Positions 1-12,800 of a stretch of DNA of 64,000 nucleotides are shown here, piece after piece (positions within the stretch are counted from its first letter, which is position 1; every line of letters begins with the position of its first letter). The position numbers and the translations under genes were made by a program. The notes below the pieces were generated by a model. The model was not told the origin of the DNA, did not search any database, and worked only from the letters and a program-made list of their open reading frames with translations. Origin of the DNA: Rhytidiadelphus loreus (Eukaryota; Streptophyta; Bryopsida; Hypnales; Hylocomiaceae); NCBI GenBank assembly GCA_947034895.1, contig OX344762.1:28128760-28192759 (forward strand), written 5' to 3'.

Positions 1-161
1 ATATCTCTAGAGATCACAAATAAACAAAAAGAATGAATAACAATAGTGATAGAAGGAACAAGAAGCAAAAGGGGACAAGTGTTACGAAGTAACAACAAGC
101 AAGAGGTAAGATGCAACAAATTGCAACAAATAACATCACAAAGTTTAGACCCTACAATTTT

Positions 162-468
162 GCAACAATCATCATGCAGTTATCATTGTTTCATGGGTTT
201 GTACCATAATCGCACTAACTCAATGAATTTTTACGCATTGAATAAGTGCAAAAACAATGAATATCAATAGTGTACGGTTTATGTATTTTAACTATACAAT
301 TGTAGTGCCAAAATTGCACAACAATCATATAGTTAAAGTATTTAAACCGTACGCTATTGATATTCATTGTTTTAGCATTGATTCAGTGCGTAAAAATACA
401 TTGAGTCAATGCAATTATGGTACAAACCCATGAAACAACGATAACCGCACGATAATTGTTAACAATCC
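162..468. repeat. Foldback (long inverted repeat) element
   Basis: Two arms of roughly 140 bp, about 162-305 and 325-468, are imperfect reverse complements of each other, with the centre near 315. Shared blocks include TTCATGGGTTTGTACCATAA and ACAATGAATATCAATAG on the left and their complements on the right. The arms differ at a modest number of sites, many of them transitions. The layout is that of a foldback MITE or of a large hairpin. No coding potential is visible and I could not find a convincing target-site duplication. The DNA on the left (1-161) is AT-rich, A-rich and without recognised features. Confidence 0.8.
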
Positions 469-529
469 ATCTATTCTTACGTTTGAGATGAACAAAAAGT
501 GTGAACTAAGATTTCAACAAGAAGTAATG

Positions 530-900
530 AGAAGCACAAATTAAGATGCAACAAAAAGAAACTAAAAGCAAGAACTAAAGAAGCAATAAGAGGAAATAAG
601 AACTAAGGAGTAAAACTTTTACTCCTTTACCATTTAATGATTAAACGGTAACAAGAGGAAACTAGAAGCAAGAAATAAAGAAGCAACAAAAGGCAAGAAC
701 TAGTAAGCAACAAGAAACAAATGTAAGAAGAAAAAAAAAATCTAAGAGGCAATAAGAAAGAAGAACTAAGAAGCAATAAGAAACAAAACCTAAGAGGCAA
801 TACAAAAGAAGAACTAAGAAGCAATAAGAAACAAAACCTAAGAGGCAATACAAAAGAAGAACTAAGAAGCAACAAGAAACAAAGAAGAAAAAGATTTTTT
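530..900. repeat. Purine-rich minisatellite, about 48-bp unit
   Basis: The plus strand is almost all A and G with interspersed AAGAAGCAA motifs. From about 749 to 885 a 48-bp unit containing AAGAAGAACTAAGAAGCAAT is repeated nearly three times. The minus-strand reading frame through it encodes only leucine, serine and phenylalanine runs and is not a gene. A pyrimidine-rich counterpart on the plus strand lies at 40380-40760 inside a CACTA derivative. Both places also have neighbouring AAACCCTAGCC repeats (940-1020 here), so this region may be part of a related element in the opposite orientation. Confidence 0.8.
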
Positions 901-1042
901 TTTATAAAAATAGCCAAATGTTGTAGTTTGAAAGGGCGGCCATAAAAGAAAACGGCTAGGATTTTTAAACCCTAAATCAGTGGTGGCAAAATAGAAGTGA
1001 CGGCTAGGGTTTTAAAAACTGAGTAATGTAACTTGCCCTAGT

Positions 1043-1313
1043 CATTAGATGGGATTCAACTGCAATAGAGGGTTGCGAGTTCCCTAACGTTCCCAAATAT
1101 TGGGAACTTAGCCACGCAGGATGCTAATGTAGCCAAGAGTTGACCACATCAGCAAATATTTTTAATATATATATTAAAAATATATTAAAAATATATATTT
1201 TTTAATATTTTTAATATTTTTTTAATTATTTTTTTTCCAAGCAGTTTGTGCTATTTTCCAGCAATGGGAAAAGCCTAAAACAACCCTCCTAGAGGACTAA
1301 ATCTTGTGTAATG
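1043..1313. repeat. MITE-like element of the GTTCCC family (copy 1)
   Basis: The left end begins CATTAGATGGGATTCAACTG, and the right end reads as CATTACACAAGATTTAGTCC on the opposite strand. Inside are GC-richer blocks with paired GTTCCC/GGGAAC motifs on both sides of an AT-only core of roughly 70 bp (1155-1240). The same plan, with related ends, recurs at 6136-24796 (split) and 53324-53580. No protein is encoded and no clear target-site duplication was found. Confidence 0.6.
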
Positions 1314-1509
1314 CATGCATTTGACTTTCTGTAGTCATGCAACTAACCAAATATGACTATACTAAGCTATTTTAAATACCAAATTTGATTAAAAGTGGAT
1401 ACATGTTGACACTACAACTCCACTAAATGTATGAAGGAAAGTTGCAAGGCTTTACCCCCTAAAAGACCAATGTTCCTTCAAGGAACAAATGAGATTTCAA
1501 GTAGGTAAC

Positions 1510-2200
1510 TACCTATAGGCTGAATTTTTGTCATGATTTTTTGAAACATTTTTTAAGAAATAAAAAAATTGATTAGCTTCATAGGAATATAATTTTTGTT
1601 CAATCAATGCTCGAGAACAAAAGTTATGCCCAAATAAGTTCAAAACAGGGGAGAAGGGGCAACAAAAAAAATTTAAAATTTGAACTTTTTCTTTTGAGAT
1701 TTTTTCTTTATGGATCATATTTTTTTTTCTACATGTAAAGCTTTTATTCATTCCATTTGAATTTGTTATGAGAAAGTTCTAGGCAATCTTGTTTTTTGGG
1801 CAAGTAGAGCATCTTCTTGAAAAAATAACTTGTAGTATTCATTTCTAAATGCAATTTTTACAATTTTTCAAAAAAATGATTTTAGAACAATCTCACCATT
1901 GGAATTAGTGCATTTTAATTTCATTTTAGAAATATTAATAATTTAAATTTTCCTTCTATTTCATATCTATTTTTACTCAATAATTTTTTAAAGAATAAAA
2001 ATTAAAAAAATTTGAAATTTTTTTCCCTCTAAACTCTCAATTCAATTCTCCACAAAAAAATTTAACTCAAAACTTTGTAGTGCCAAAATTTTTATTTAAG
2101 AAGGTCCAAAGTCAAATAATCTAGTAAAAAAACAAGTTTCAAATTGTTTTATTCTTTGGTATAGAAATGGCAGTTTTCAGTGTTCAGGCCAAATGAAGAC
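1510..2200. repeat. Dispersed repeat R1, copy 1
   Basis: This stretch is collinear with 60378-61200, sharing blocks such as GAACAAAAGTTATG, TTCATTCCATTTG and TTTGTTATGAGAAAGTT. A weaker third relative may lie at 42200-43060. There is no open frame of note. The right side of the 60-kb copy ends in TTTTCTACTAATG near 61268, close to the terminus of the 2.5-kb CACTA element at 46484, so R1 may be an old internal piece of that family; this is inference. Confidence 0.65.
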
Positions 2201-3842
2201 ATTTAAGCAAATGGTATATGCATCTATCACAACATTTGCGTCCCTACATAAAAAGTGTAGGAGCAAAAGTATTTGACAAAAACACTATTTTAAAGCAACT
2301 TTGAAGCAAAAGAAGGGGTTATACTTTTTAGTTTATATCCTTGTAAGAACATCCAAACAACCCTCTTTTTAATTGCAATTCAAGTACACACGTGCCCACA
2401 GTGAGCCTCAATCTTCATATGAATAATCTGGTGACTTATATAAAGCTTATAGAGACCTTCTATAGAAGTGGCTTCTATGACATTATTAAAATCTTTTCTA
2501 AGAAAAAAACAAACTTCAATACATGACATATGTGAATGTTTTAGATCTCTATATCCTTGAAAAAAAGCATGCAAAACTATGTTTTTTGTTGTTGGACTTT
2601 GAATCCTAAGTTGGATATTTAAGTGTTGTTCAATTGACATTCAAAGCAATAAACAAGTTTTTTCTAATGATAAACTACAAGTGGTTCAAATCTTAACTAA
2701 AACTAACACAAATTTTAAAAATGAGAGATTTGGGGTGGTTTTAAATGGTTTTGGCCAACCTTGGCCAAAACTTTAGACCTCCAAATCCAAATTGAGAGAT
2801 TCAAACTTTTTATTAGTTTAAGTTGTAGAACGTTGCATGCCTATTCTAAAATAATAAAAATCTTTATAGTGGGATATATTTAGCAAAATTATGGATGGAT
2901 GAAATTTTGTCTCTAATTCATCCTTGAAGACTTCATTTAACATTTTCTTCTTGCCTATAAGTCTAAATTAAATTTTACTTTCAAGATTGGATTCTAAATG
3001 CCACCTAAATTTTAAGGTTCCTTTATGACTTGAATTGGATGAATATTGATATATTTTTATCCAATACTAATGCTCTTGACCATCTAATTTCATCATATAC
3101 TATCTTCCTTAATTTTCATCTATCTTTTAAAGTGTAATATGTTATTGAAAACCTCCAAAAATTACCTAAATGATCTTAAATTCAAAGTTGAATTTTATTA
3201 AATTCTTAAAAGTTTGACTTAAATCTTTAATTTCTAACATAACTATGGTTTTTACAAGAAGAAAAATAACGAAGTGCCAAATTTAAAGGCATGCCTTGGA
3301 TTCCGTTTTCACCACGTTCCCATATTTCAACATGCGTATTGTAAACATATCATGAGGCATTGAAGCTAGCCTTAATCCATTTTTGTTGTGTTTTTTGTGT
3401 CTTTGTATACAACTTAAATAACAACTTTTACAATAAGGTCTATAAATTATATTTATGATCTAATTCTTTCTTTAAACCTATTTATTTTTATTTTTTCCAC
3501 TTGACTTTCTTCAAATTATTTTCTCTATTTTTTTTTCTCTATTTTTTTTTTCTATTTTAGAATTACAATCTTTGATTTCTATTACTACTAATTAATTTAT
3601 AATTATTCTAGGAATAAACTAAATTGTAATGACATAAGCCTCATAAGTGCTAACTAAGTATATACTGAAGACTTTAAGACTTCATTTGGTCAACTATGCA
3701 TACTATAATCAACAATCTTTGTATAATACATAAGGACGTCAAATTAGTCTCTTAACTATGCCTAAAGCTTCAAATTGCAACTTGGAAATTATACTTCTAC
3801 TTCAAATACTTAGACTCTCAATACAAATTGTACTCCTCACAT
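2201..3842. other. AT-rich intergenic DNA, nothing recognised
   Basis: About 1.6 kb of AT-rich sequence with long T and A runs. Only short, unconvincing open frames are present, such as an 86-codon minus frame at 2380-2640. I see no gene, RNA or transposon terminus here. Confidence 0.6.
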
Positions 3843-4064
3843 CACTACAAGAGAAAGGGGTGTTTTAAGTATAGTCCTAGAGATAAGATATTAAGTAATG
3901 ACCTTTATGTTGACCTTTATGTAGTTTTTTAGTAAAAATTTACTGAAAATACGTATACTTTCAATAAATTTTTACTAAAAATTTACATAAAGATCATTAC
4001 TTAATATCTTTTTTCTAGGACTTTACTTTAAAATACACTTAAAACACCCCTTTCTCTTGTGGTG
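3843..4064. mobile_element. 222-bp mini-CACTA element, TSD CAT
   Basis: The left terminus is CACTACAAGAGAAAGGGGTG. The right terminus is its near-perfect complement, ending CTTGTGGTG. The trinucleotide CAT directly precedes the left end (3840-3842) and directly follows the right end (4065-4067), the 3-bp target duplication expected for CACTA elements. The two halves are largely complementary, so the whole unit can fold into a hairpin. It encodes nothing. Its first 13 bp match the inner-facing right terminus of the 18-kb CACTA at 24552-24564, so the same transposase could in principle recognise both. Confidence 0.9.
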
Positions 4065-4599
4065 CATAGTCTTGCTCCATGGCTAGTTAGCTACTCGGGT
4101 ATGGATTTTTCTCACTCTTTTTCTTCTTTGGATTAGATTCTTCTCGAGCTTCAAATCTTTTTTTTCTAAACTCCATGACCTTCAATCTACATTTTTAGTT
4201 TAAATGCATTAGATTTCACTTTGTATCAACTAATCGAATTAGCTCTCAATTTGTATAAGCCATCACAATCAATCAACATAATCAATCAACCTCATGGCAA
4301 GTCCCAATAGTAAGTTAAGGCAAGTTTGGTTTCTAGCATAGGTTCTCAAGCTTGGTTCCACTTTGGTGCTCTGATTCATTCGCATGCTTTTATTCCTCTC
4401 TAATTTTGTCCTAAACCCTCAATTTTTTAAATTGTCTCCTATTGTTAATTACTTTGTTCTTCTCTACTTTCCTTCTAAATACTATGAAACTTTTAAATAT
4501 ATCAATTAAAATATAAACATGTGCCACCTCAAATTATTAGACACCATTTTTGTAAAAGACACATCATACAACATATTTTTTTTTAATAGGCATCAAAGA

Positions 4600-5300
4600 A
4601 AGTCACATTTGAATCCCAAGGAATTATCCCTAAGAAAAATATAAGAGATCCATCTTAGATTGCCCACCTTTCTTTCAATTCCTCCTAAAGAAGAAAATGA
4701 GACTACCAAAAAATCTTACTACAAAATATGACCAATGCAAAAATACAATTGCAAAATATGATTGAAGTAAAAAATATGGCTGGCAAATCTGATTAGATGC
4801 TCTCCAAATATATTCCTTGTCCAAATTTCCTTGGACTACCTCTAAAGAAAAAAAATTCACTACCATGGAGATATGATTGCAAAATATAAATGAAGCAAAA
4901 ATTTGATTGGCAATATGACTTAGCATTCCCCAAACATATTCCTTATGAAGTACTTTGGTGTTCCCAAGAAGTGTATAGTAAACACCCATGAAGTACATGG
5001 TCAAGAAATGATTGGTAGTCATATTTTGTAGTCATATTTCTAGTAGATTTTTACTAAAAAACTACATAAAGGTCATTACTTAATATCTTATTTCTAGGAC
5101 TATACTTAAAAACACTGTACTTAAAACACCCCTTTCTCCTGTAGTATAGTATAGTTTCATAATTTATGATCTTTCAGGACATTTCTAGTAAAATTTTACT
5201 AAAAACACATGTATTTTTAGTAAATTTTTACTAAAACTCTCTTAAGAGGTCATAAATGATAGGACTATACTACTAGAATTATACTTAAAACATTCATTTC
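4600..5300 (-). mobile_element. Rearranged CACTA-derived fragments
   Basis: The segment 4680-5030 on the minus strand resembles 39980-40250 of the 2.2-kb CACTA derivative, sharing GGAACACCAAAGTACTT and ATGTTTGGGGAA. It is followed at 5041-5148 by a copy of the right half of the 222-bp mini-CACTA, ending in CCTTTCTCCTGTAGTA, and at 5160-5320 by another, more decayed relative ending in TTTCTCTTATAATA. I could not pair these with intact left termini, so the block looks like fused or nested remnants. The 115-codon minus frame at 4675-5022 is within this repeat and is not taken as a gene. Confidence 0.6.
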
Positions 5301-5330
5301 TCTTATAATATCTGTATTTTGCATTTGGAG

Positions 5331-6135
5331 GACAAAGAGGTGTTTGGTAGCAGTAAGTGCAAGCTTGACCTTTTCATTGGGTCAAATAGTGACTCCCATT
5401 GACTAGACAAGGTCAACTTCTCTTAGCCATGAGTTGTGATCCAATCCACATGCACACCCATAAAGGTTTTCAAGCAAGCAAACACGCTTGCTAATTCTGA
5501 ATATGTACAACATGTGAAGATTGCGTTGGAGAGTGATTGTGATACTTTGTAAATGAATGGCATATTGCGAGACTATCCTACAAGTCGAGTTGCAAATGTC
5601 ACACCCAACAATGGGGATTAAACATCCAATGTGTTGTCAAAATTGCAAAGGGATTTAAAGCAGCTCCAATTCCGACATATTGTGGTAGAAAGAAACGATA
5701 TGACAAAAATAAATAGAGCGAGACAATTTTTTGTTTTGTTTAGATGATATTCAACGATGTGTTCAAGGCTCTAAATGTGCTTGGATAATTGATTGGCCTC
5801 AAGTACTAGACATGTGGCTTGTATTGGTAGATAGTGGTTTGATTCTCCAAGAAACATCTATGTTGCAAGAAGCCGACTTTCAACTGCAAGAATGACCACC
5901 TATGTCACATCAACAATTATTTACAACATCTAATGTTTTCAAGCCTATTCCTTATCATTTAGCCTAGCCTTTTGCATGTGGATACCTATCCAACAACTCA
6001 AAGGAGCAAGTTCATTTGATGTATTGCAAATACTTCTACTACACAACATTGCAACTAGTAGAAGAGTGTTGGTAATGTCAAAGAAATGATCTTCAAAGTA
6101 ATTATGCTTCCTTTCTCAAACTTAAAGCCACAATC
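5331..6135. other. Spacer before the split MITE, nothing recognised
   Basis: About 800 bp of moderately AT-rich unique-looking sequence. No open frame, RNA gene or terminal inverted repeat stands out. Confidence 0.5.
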
Positions 6136-7111
6136 CATTAGAGGAGATTTCAGTCTCCTGAAGGGCCGTTTCAAGCACTTCCTGGCGCTAGTTCCCAGCA
6201 GTCCTTGCACTACAAGGGAAGTTCTGGTATGTATGACAGAAAATTGATAGTGGTTTGTTAACTGCATTGTCGATTAGGAGGCCTTGATTCGGACGATCAG
6301 TTGAGAACTTTCTGTTAATTCGGTTGTCATCTCAATTGTCATTTCCAACAGAATTGTCAAGAATGCTTCGTTTTCCCAGTGCTGTTGCCAGCGCCCTATC
6401 AAACGAGAATGCAGTGCAAGGTAGTAAAGTCATTTAACCGATGTGGCATACAATAATATTGCGATGAAAATCACAGAGTTTTTGGCCGCTCAGTTCAGTA
6501 CTGTGCAATGTCAATTTTTTATTCTACTCCCATCTATGACAATGCAAGTGTGAAAGAATGTAAACAGAATGATGCAATAGAGGATATGCTCATGTAAATT
6601 GTACACTTGTGCATGGAGGAAAAATATATACAATAATGTGTATACCCTTCCAAAATTGCAAGCATATGGCATGTTGTACATTGTTTCCATGCGTGCATGG
6701 ATATATTAGTACCTTGCCTTGTAACATCTAACATTCACTTCAATAGAGAATAGTTTTTAATGACGTTGCTATGGACCGTGCAGTGGAAATTAACAAATGG
6801 AGGCCAATGTTGATTCACAAAAACCATCGTCAATTTGCTCTACGACCCTACTCTGCAATCAAATTCTATTGATTGCAGTGTTGCATGCACATGCACAAAA
6901 AAAACACAAAACTAGCCGATTAGCCATCATAACCATAATTTCTATACACTTTTGTCATACCTGTAAACACTTTGAAGAATGTCACAACCTTCTTGAAAGA
7001 CATTCTGACACTTCTCTTGTAGACTAGATAGAAGTTGATACAACCTTGTTGTCCATTACTTTAGTGCAACACGTTTTCTGCCAAATAGCTTAGACGAATG
7101 AACTATCTTCA

Positions 7112-9866
7112 CTACTGCTTTACTTTCTTTCTTGGACGTCCTGGTCTTCGGGGAGCTTGAGTTTGTTCACACTCTGCTTCTTTTCCTGCATTCTGTAATA
7201 TGTTGCAGAAACACAATGTCATGACAATGGCATTTATACTTCATTGACAAACAACATGGTTCACTTTACTATTGTTTTCATTGACATTTACTATTCCAGG
7301 AAACATACCTGCATTTCGTAACATTCTTCTGATTGTACTGCCTGTAGAACTTTGTCATGTGGGTTTACTGTAACAATATTTCCAATGGAAGTGAGGCCGC
7401 GGCCTTGCAATGCTTCTACTTGCTTGCCTTCTAGAGCTTCTAGTCTTTGCATCATCTTCATGACGAAGGGATGCTTTGCAATTTCCTCACCGGTCATTTC
7501 AAGGAGAGCAGCATCTACAGTTTTTTGTGCAGTTTCTCCGCCAGCAGTAACGTCCACATTCACATCATGAACTGTATGGTCACCATATCCAATGGAGTTC
7601 AGCTCTGGACTTGTGCAGTTGTAGGAAGTCCCAATCGTTCCACTAGTCCTTGGCAACTGCACATTGACATGTGTGTCTATTTGATCATCATCGAAGACTG
7701 TGGCCCTTTTTATTTTCCTCGCAACATGCCCACCATAGCCTTTGTCCCGAGCCATTTCGAATTGGATTTCTTCTGGATCTGGCGACCTCCTCAGTCTTCT
7801 TCGTAGACGTTCCCGCACACCGACCTCACCTGAAGGACCTGTTCTGCCAAAATTCACCCTACTAGCATTTGCTTTTCTGCAACTCTCGGACTTTTGCTGG
7901 GTTGCCGGGCTTTCAAGCTGTCTTCGTAACGTTCGCCAAGACTAATCAGATATATTGGTTGGCTTTGGTTCGCTATTTCGAATTCTCTTCCATAGCGCCG
8001 CACGCCTTAAGCTTACTCCGCGAGCTACTACCTCCTTCACATATTTAAACCGGATAGGTGCGCTGTACTCCCAAGTATGCTGAATCCAGTCTGCTATTTG
8101 GGCCACTGCTCCTTCCGGATGTTGATTGATGTTGCCAACTGCTGGATCCAATGCTTTTGACATGAGCATTAACTCCTTTCTCCAATCCCCAACCCCTACA
8201 CCATACGGTTTTCTAGTATATTCATCTACTAAGAGAAAATTCCTTCGTAAACCTTGTTTTCGACGTCTAGCACCTTCTTTGTCCCGTTCGGCTCGTGCTT
8301 GCCTCCTTTCCCTTCTCTTCGTGCTTTCGTTTTGCATACCAAAATCTTCGAGTTCCTTGGAAGTCCTTCTGTCAGTAATGCCTGCTTCAATCATTTCATG
8401 TCCAATGTCTTCTTCTTCTTCACTTCCAGCACTGATGTCTTCATCTACACAATCTTTAGAGAACGGGAATGTCTCAGTGTCAGTGTCCTCCTGCATTTCT
8501 TCAGTATGTAGTCGGTCCTCTGTGTAGTCTTGGTCATCATCTTCAAATAACAACTGGAAACGTCCATTTCAAAATACATGAACAACATGAGTATTGGCAA
8601 GCACAGAGGGACATATCTTCATGCACTGTAACTTGTATATATATATCCTTTCTTTCATAGGGACACCTCATACAGTACAAGTTGCACATGTACCAAGAAG
8701 GAAAGCACATTCCCGTAAGTGTGAATGCAAATTCATTTGCATTCAATTGACAGACTCACATTTTCTTCATTGATGAAGGCAGAAGGTGTTTCATCTCTGT
8801 AGGAACGAGAAATGGTAGCTACATTTCGACCAGTCGATGACGAAGGCATGCTCTGTGTATGATGCATTGTAGAACGTTGTATAGGGATTGCTCCAGCACT
8901 TTGCGGCAACACTGTCTTCTGTAGTGCCATGGAGCTCGGAAATTGAACTGCACTCTTCCTAAATCCACCCTCATTGGCCGTCGTTGTTGCTATGTTGGTC
9001 AGCAACGACTTCCTCAAATTGCCTTCTGATGTTGGTTGGACTTGTTGGATGTGTGAGGAAGATGGTTCACTTGATCGTGCAATACCTATTACTCCTTCTC
9101 CATTCCTATGGTCTTCAGACACTACAATGCCGTAATGTATGTGTTAGTTCCGAAAATCATGAGCATGCCATGTGAAATAAATGAAATGACAACGTCTTCA
9201 ACTTCCAAAAAACAACAATGTGTACATTAATTGTGTAGACATTATCATCTCTTCACCATTGCACACATAATTCATTTATTTTGTGACCATGCACAGAACT
9301 TTTTCTTCGTAATTGTTAGAGTCTTACCTCCCCTTTTCCTCCCTAACATGTTCCCGTCATTCAGTACTGTCGCTGTGGAGCTTTTTGAAAGGGGTCCCTG
9401 TCCTCCTTTAGAGAATGTTGGAGTCTTGAAGGTCTGCATTGCTTCCGACAGTTGCACTGATGTTGACGACGTTTTCCTTGCGTTTGGACGAGAAGTAGAG
9501 GAAATGGATACTGCGGTCTTCTGTCGTTGGCCTTCTGATGAAGAGATAGAAGCAAGAAGACGTCCTCCTCGTGACTCAGTTGGTGTACATTCTTTCCAAG
9601 CGGTGAAGCCTTCTGCCGAGTTTCTAGTTGTCTTTTGCTTCCACATTTCCTGGTTCAGTGTAGCAAACATTAGTTTTGTACATGCTTCATTTATCAATAT
9701 TCATATGATGTACATTTTTGGATTCGGAGGATATGTATTACTTCTAGAATGGATGTTGCCATCTTCACTTTCATGTACCAAAGATTAAGCTGAATTTGAA
9801 TTCAACGTTAATGCACATCTCCGCCTGTACCTTAGTGCCCTTCGCCGATGATACAGCCTCCCGCAT
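7112..9866 (-). CDS. TNPA-like CACTA protein (Transposase_24 type) with AT-hook
   Basis: This is probably the second CACTA protein, which binds element ends and assists the Tnp2 transposase. I read five exons on the minus strand: 9866-9831, 9649-9328, 9121-8760, 8553-7309 and 7192-7112, all with GT/AG borders and compatible phases, about 681 codons. The N-terminal half is Ser/Thr-rich and acidic (from about residue 241, DDDQDYTEDRL). A basic stretch is followed by the conserved region around DEYTRKPYGVGVGDWRKEL, the Trp-rich helix region, and QQKSESCRKANASR then RERLRRRLRRSPDPEE, as in plant PF03004 proteins. The C-terminus has an AT-hook, RRPGRPRKK. A TAG at 7942-7944 interrupts the frame at codon 444. 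It either inactivates the gene or is removed as the end of a 75-nt in-frame intron (8016-7942, GTAAGC to TTAG). The start is uncertain; exons may exist further upstream. Confidence 0.8.
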
Positions 9867-12800
9867 CTTGAACTTGCTAGTGGCATGTCACAAAGATATC
9901 CAACAGTAGCTCAGAATTTCACAAGTTCTTCCACCTTTGTCAACATTCTTGTAAGGAACAATCCATCACAGAAAAGTAGAGTACGACTACAAAATTCTAT
10001 CGAAGAAGGAAACACCTGTACTAAATGCCAATCCTATATTAATATAGGACACGGCCACCATGCAATCATGTACAAGACTCAGAAAAAAGATATAACTATA
10101 CAAGCTTTTCAAATACACCGCCAATATCTGCCGACACAACTGACATACTTTGTCATATACAGAAAGCACAGATGATGTCCACATTAATATTAATTACTAA
10201 CATGATTTTGTGAAGTTTGGATTCCTGAGCTTATTCTGTGTGCCAGTAACGTCCCTGGATACATGCACTTCTAAAGGGTACTTGCTAGAATTGGAAGGTT
10301 GCTTCAGCGCTTTTTACTAAATTGTCATTAATTAACTAGACATAGTGCAATATTTACACGTTCATGCCTTCAAGTAATGTGCTTTGCTGAGGTCTAATAC
10401 ATCTTAGCTTCATCCATGTTACTATGCACACTATAACGGTCGCCATTACCTAGAACTTGTAAACTATAGATGCATGTTTCCATTAGTTGAAATAGATGAA
10501 AAGCTATGTCCCTTTGTCGTTTCCACTAACTGCATTTCCGTCAAGCACTTTCTTCATGGGAAAACAGGGGTTTCTATTGTCGACGGACTCGTTGCACAAA
10601 GAATGTGAAAGTATTGCTAAACAACAGATTACACACGCACTTCCTACTGTAATGAGGCTATAGGTGTTTACCTTCTCTGTTTGGAAACGCTGACTTACTT
10701 GCCCTCCTTGTACGTCTTCGTGAAGATGAAGTGCCCCTCCATCGACTTCCAAACTCTTTCTTAGTGCTTTTGATAGTCACAATGCCTGTTCATTACTGTT
10801 ATAGGCGTTGTAAGAATAAAATTTGATGTCAACCATTTGTACGTGTACAGGAAGAACAAACAGAAAAGATGAAATTTGATGCTGCAAGCACCTTTCTCAT
10901 AGAACATTGTCATTCACAGACGTAGAAACTGTCAGATTTAAGAAGAAAGCATCGAATACTGAACATGTGATGTAGTCCTACACTTCATGAAGCTGCACCG
11001 TTCTACATGTTTTTAGGGCAACGCAATGATTCTAGCAATTGCCCTAATACATCGTTAACTAAATTCATAGTACTGAGAAACGGAATTGAAGGACCTCATG
11101 TCTGCAAAGACAACATTTCTACTATAAACATAGCACTAACCTCATATAACAGCTTCTATACCTCTTGTCAAGTGTCTTCATGAACAGTGCTAATCTTCAC
11201 ATTTCTACAAGTGTTCAAAGTGAATGTGGAGGGCTCTCTGTTGTCCTAAAATATGTGCACGACTCCTTGAAAGAAGGTTTTCCTTTCCTTTGTATGACTT
11301 GCAATCAATTCATTTCAAGACATGCAACTAACAATGAAGTACAGTCAATATGAATGCACAAGTGAACTATGATGTATGAATGCTTGAACCTTGCCTTTGC
11401 CTTTGACAATGATGTAACGTACTCTATGAAGCGCAATTGGAACATATGGTATTATATGGAAAGGGAATCCAATTTCTAACCTTGCAGCCATTTCCAATGT
11501 AGCAGTCCTCATCCGATGGAATGATGAAGTATTTTGGGTCATCCTCGTTGGAGTGCTTCACATCCCTGCCTACGAATTCGAAGTCCTGTGTAGCTTCCTG
11601 AGCTCAGGCGCAATTTTTAAGCGTCCTTTTCCGGCCACAATTGCTGTCACTATCAATGTGGTCCTACCCACTACTTCCAAAGATGTTGCCCGTACAGAAA
11701 ATTGTACAATGGATGCTTGCAAAGTTACGATCTTGGTCTTCCTTCGAAGCAAGAACACTTTCTTACACAATTCTCCACTTTGTTGTGACAAGCGCTGGTA
11801 TGGCATCCTCCAGGACTTGACCATTCATGTGTTGCATACTTGGAGAACAATGTGAAAAAAAGAACAGAAATGACAAAAAGTTGGAACAAAGAGGTGCACC
11901 ACCTACGAGGCAGTGCTCCCACTGTAAACTGTAGACAAGGCACATTGCCCTAGGAGGACCGTACGCTTGCATGGGCGCAATCAATTTTCCATAAACACCA
12001 CACATAAACAAAGGAAAAATGAGACACTTAGTATACAATGCTTCATAGAATAGACTTCGTTGTAGCCGCCTTCCATAGCTGGCTTTTTCCATTTTCTCTT
12101 TACTAGTAGAAAAGGTCATTAGAAATAGCGGCGGACTTTATAATTGCCATGGCAAACATCGACGGCATTGCGGTGGCCCACCTGAGCGACGGAATTGCGG
12201 AGAAGCGGTCTTCTGTTTCTGTTGCACGACACTCCTACAACGCTACGGAAGTAGCACACACTAGCAAAAATGACGGCTTCAAGAATTTCACATTCTTCCT
12301 ATTCTTTGAATACAAAGTTGCGAACATCACTTCTCGCAGGTATGCTTCATTCTACAGCACAGTTCCCTTACTTTTATGCTGGTACTCATACACATGAATT
12401 CTAAAGACATTGGATCTCACAATATGAAATAAACGAGAAATGAAGAAGGCCCATTGAAATGAAGAAGTTCACTAAAGTTCAAAACAACTTACTGAATACC
12501 TAATCTTCATGTACTGTACAATTTCACGGCTTCTTCAACAAGAAAAGGTAATAAAGCCTCTTGTATGTGCACTATCAGACAGAAGCAGAGGTCGTCATTG
12601 TCTTCTCTACAGCTCAGCCAGTGGGCCTCATTCATTTCTATACAACGGACCCACTTTCTTCGGTAAATAATTCCAAAAACCCTAAACCGTCTTCACTCAA
12701 TACTTTTCTTCTACTCTGTCGTGCAATTTCAGAGGCTATTCAACAACATTCAATGTGCAATCAAAGTTTCTTATATACTAGTACTTGTTGAACTTGTTCC

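Noticed and set aside
627..917. Minus-strand frame of 96 codons with Leu/Phe/Ser-rich, membrane-like sequence
   Set aside because: It is the translation of the purine-rich minisatellite; the three repeats of the protein follow the 48-bp DNA unit.
7352..8527. Several plus-strand open frames of 70-133 codons
   Set aside because: They are antisense shadows of the TNPA-like exon 8553-7309, which has conserved domain sequence and matching splice sites.
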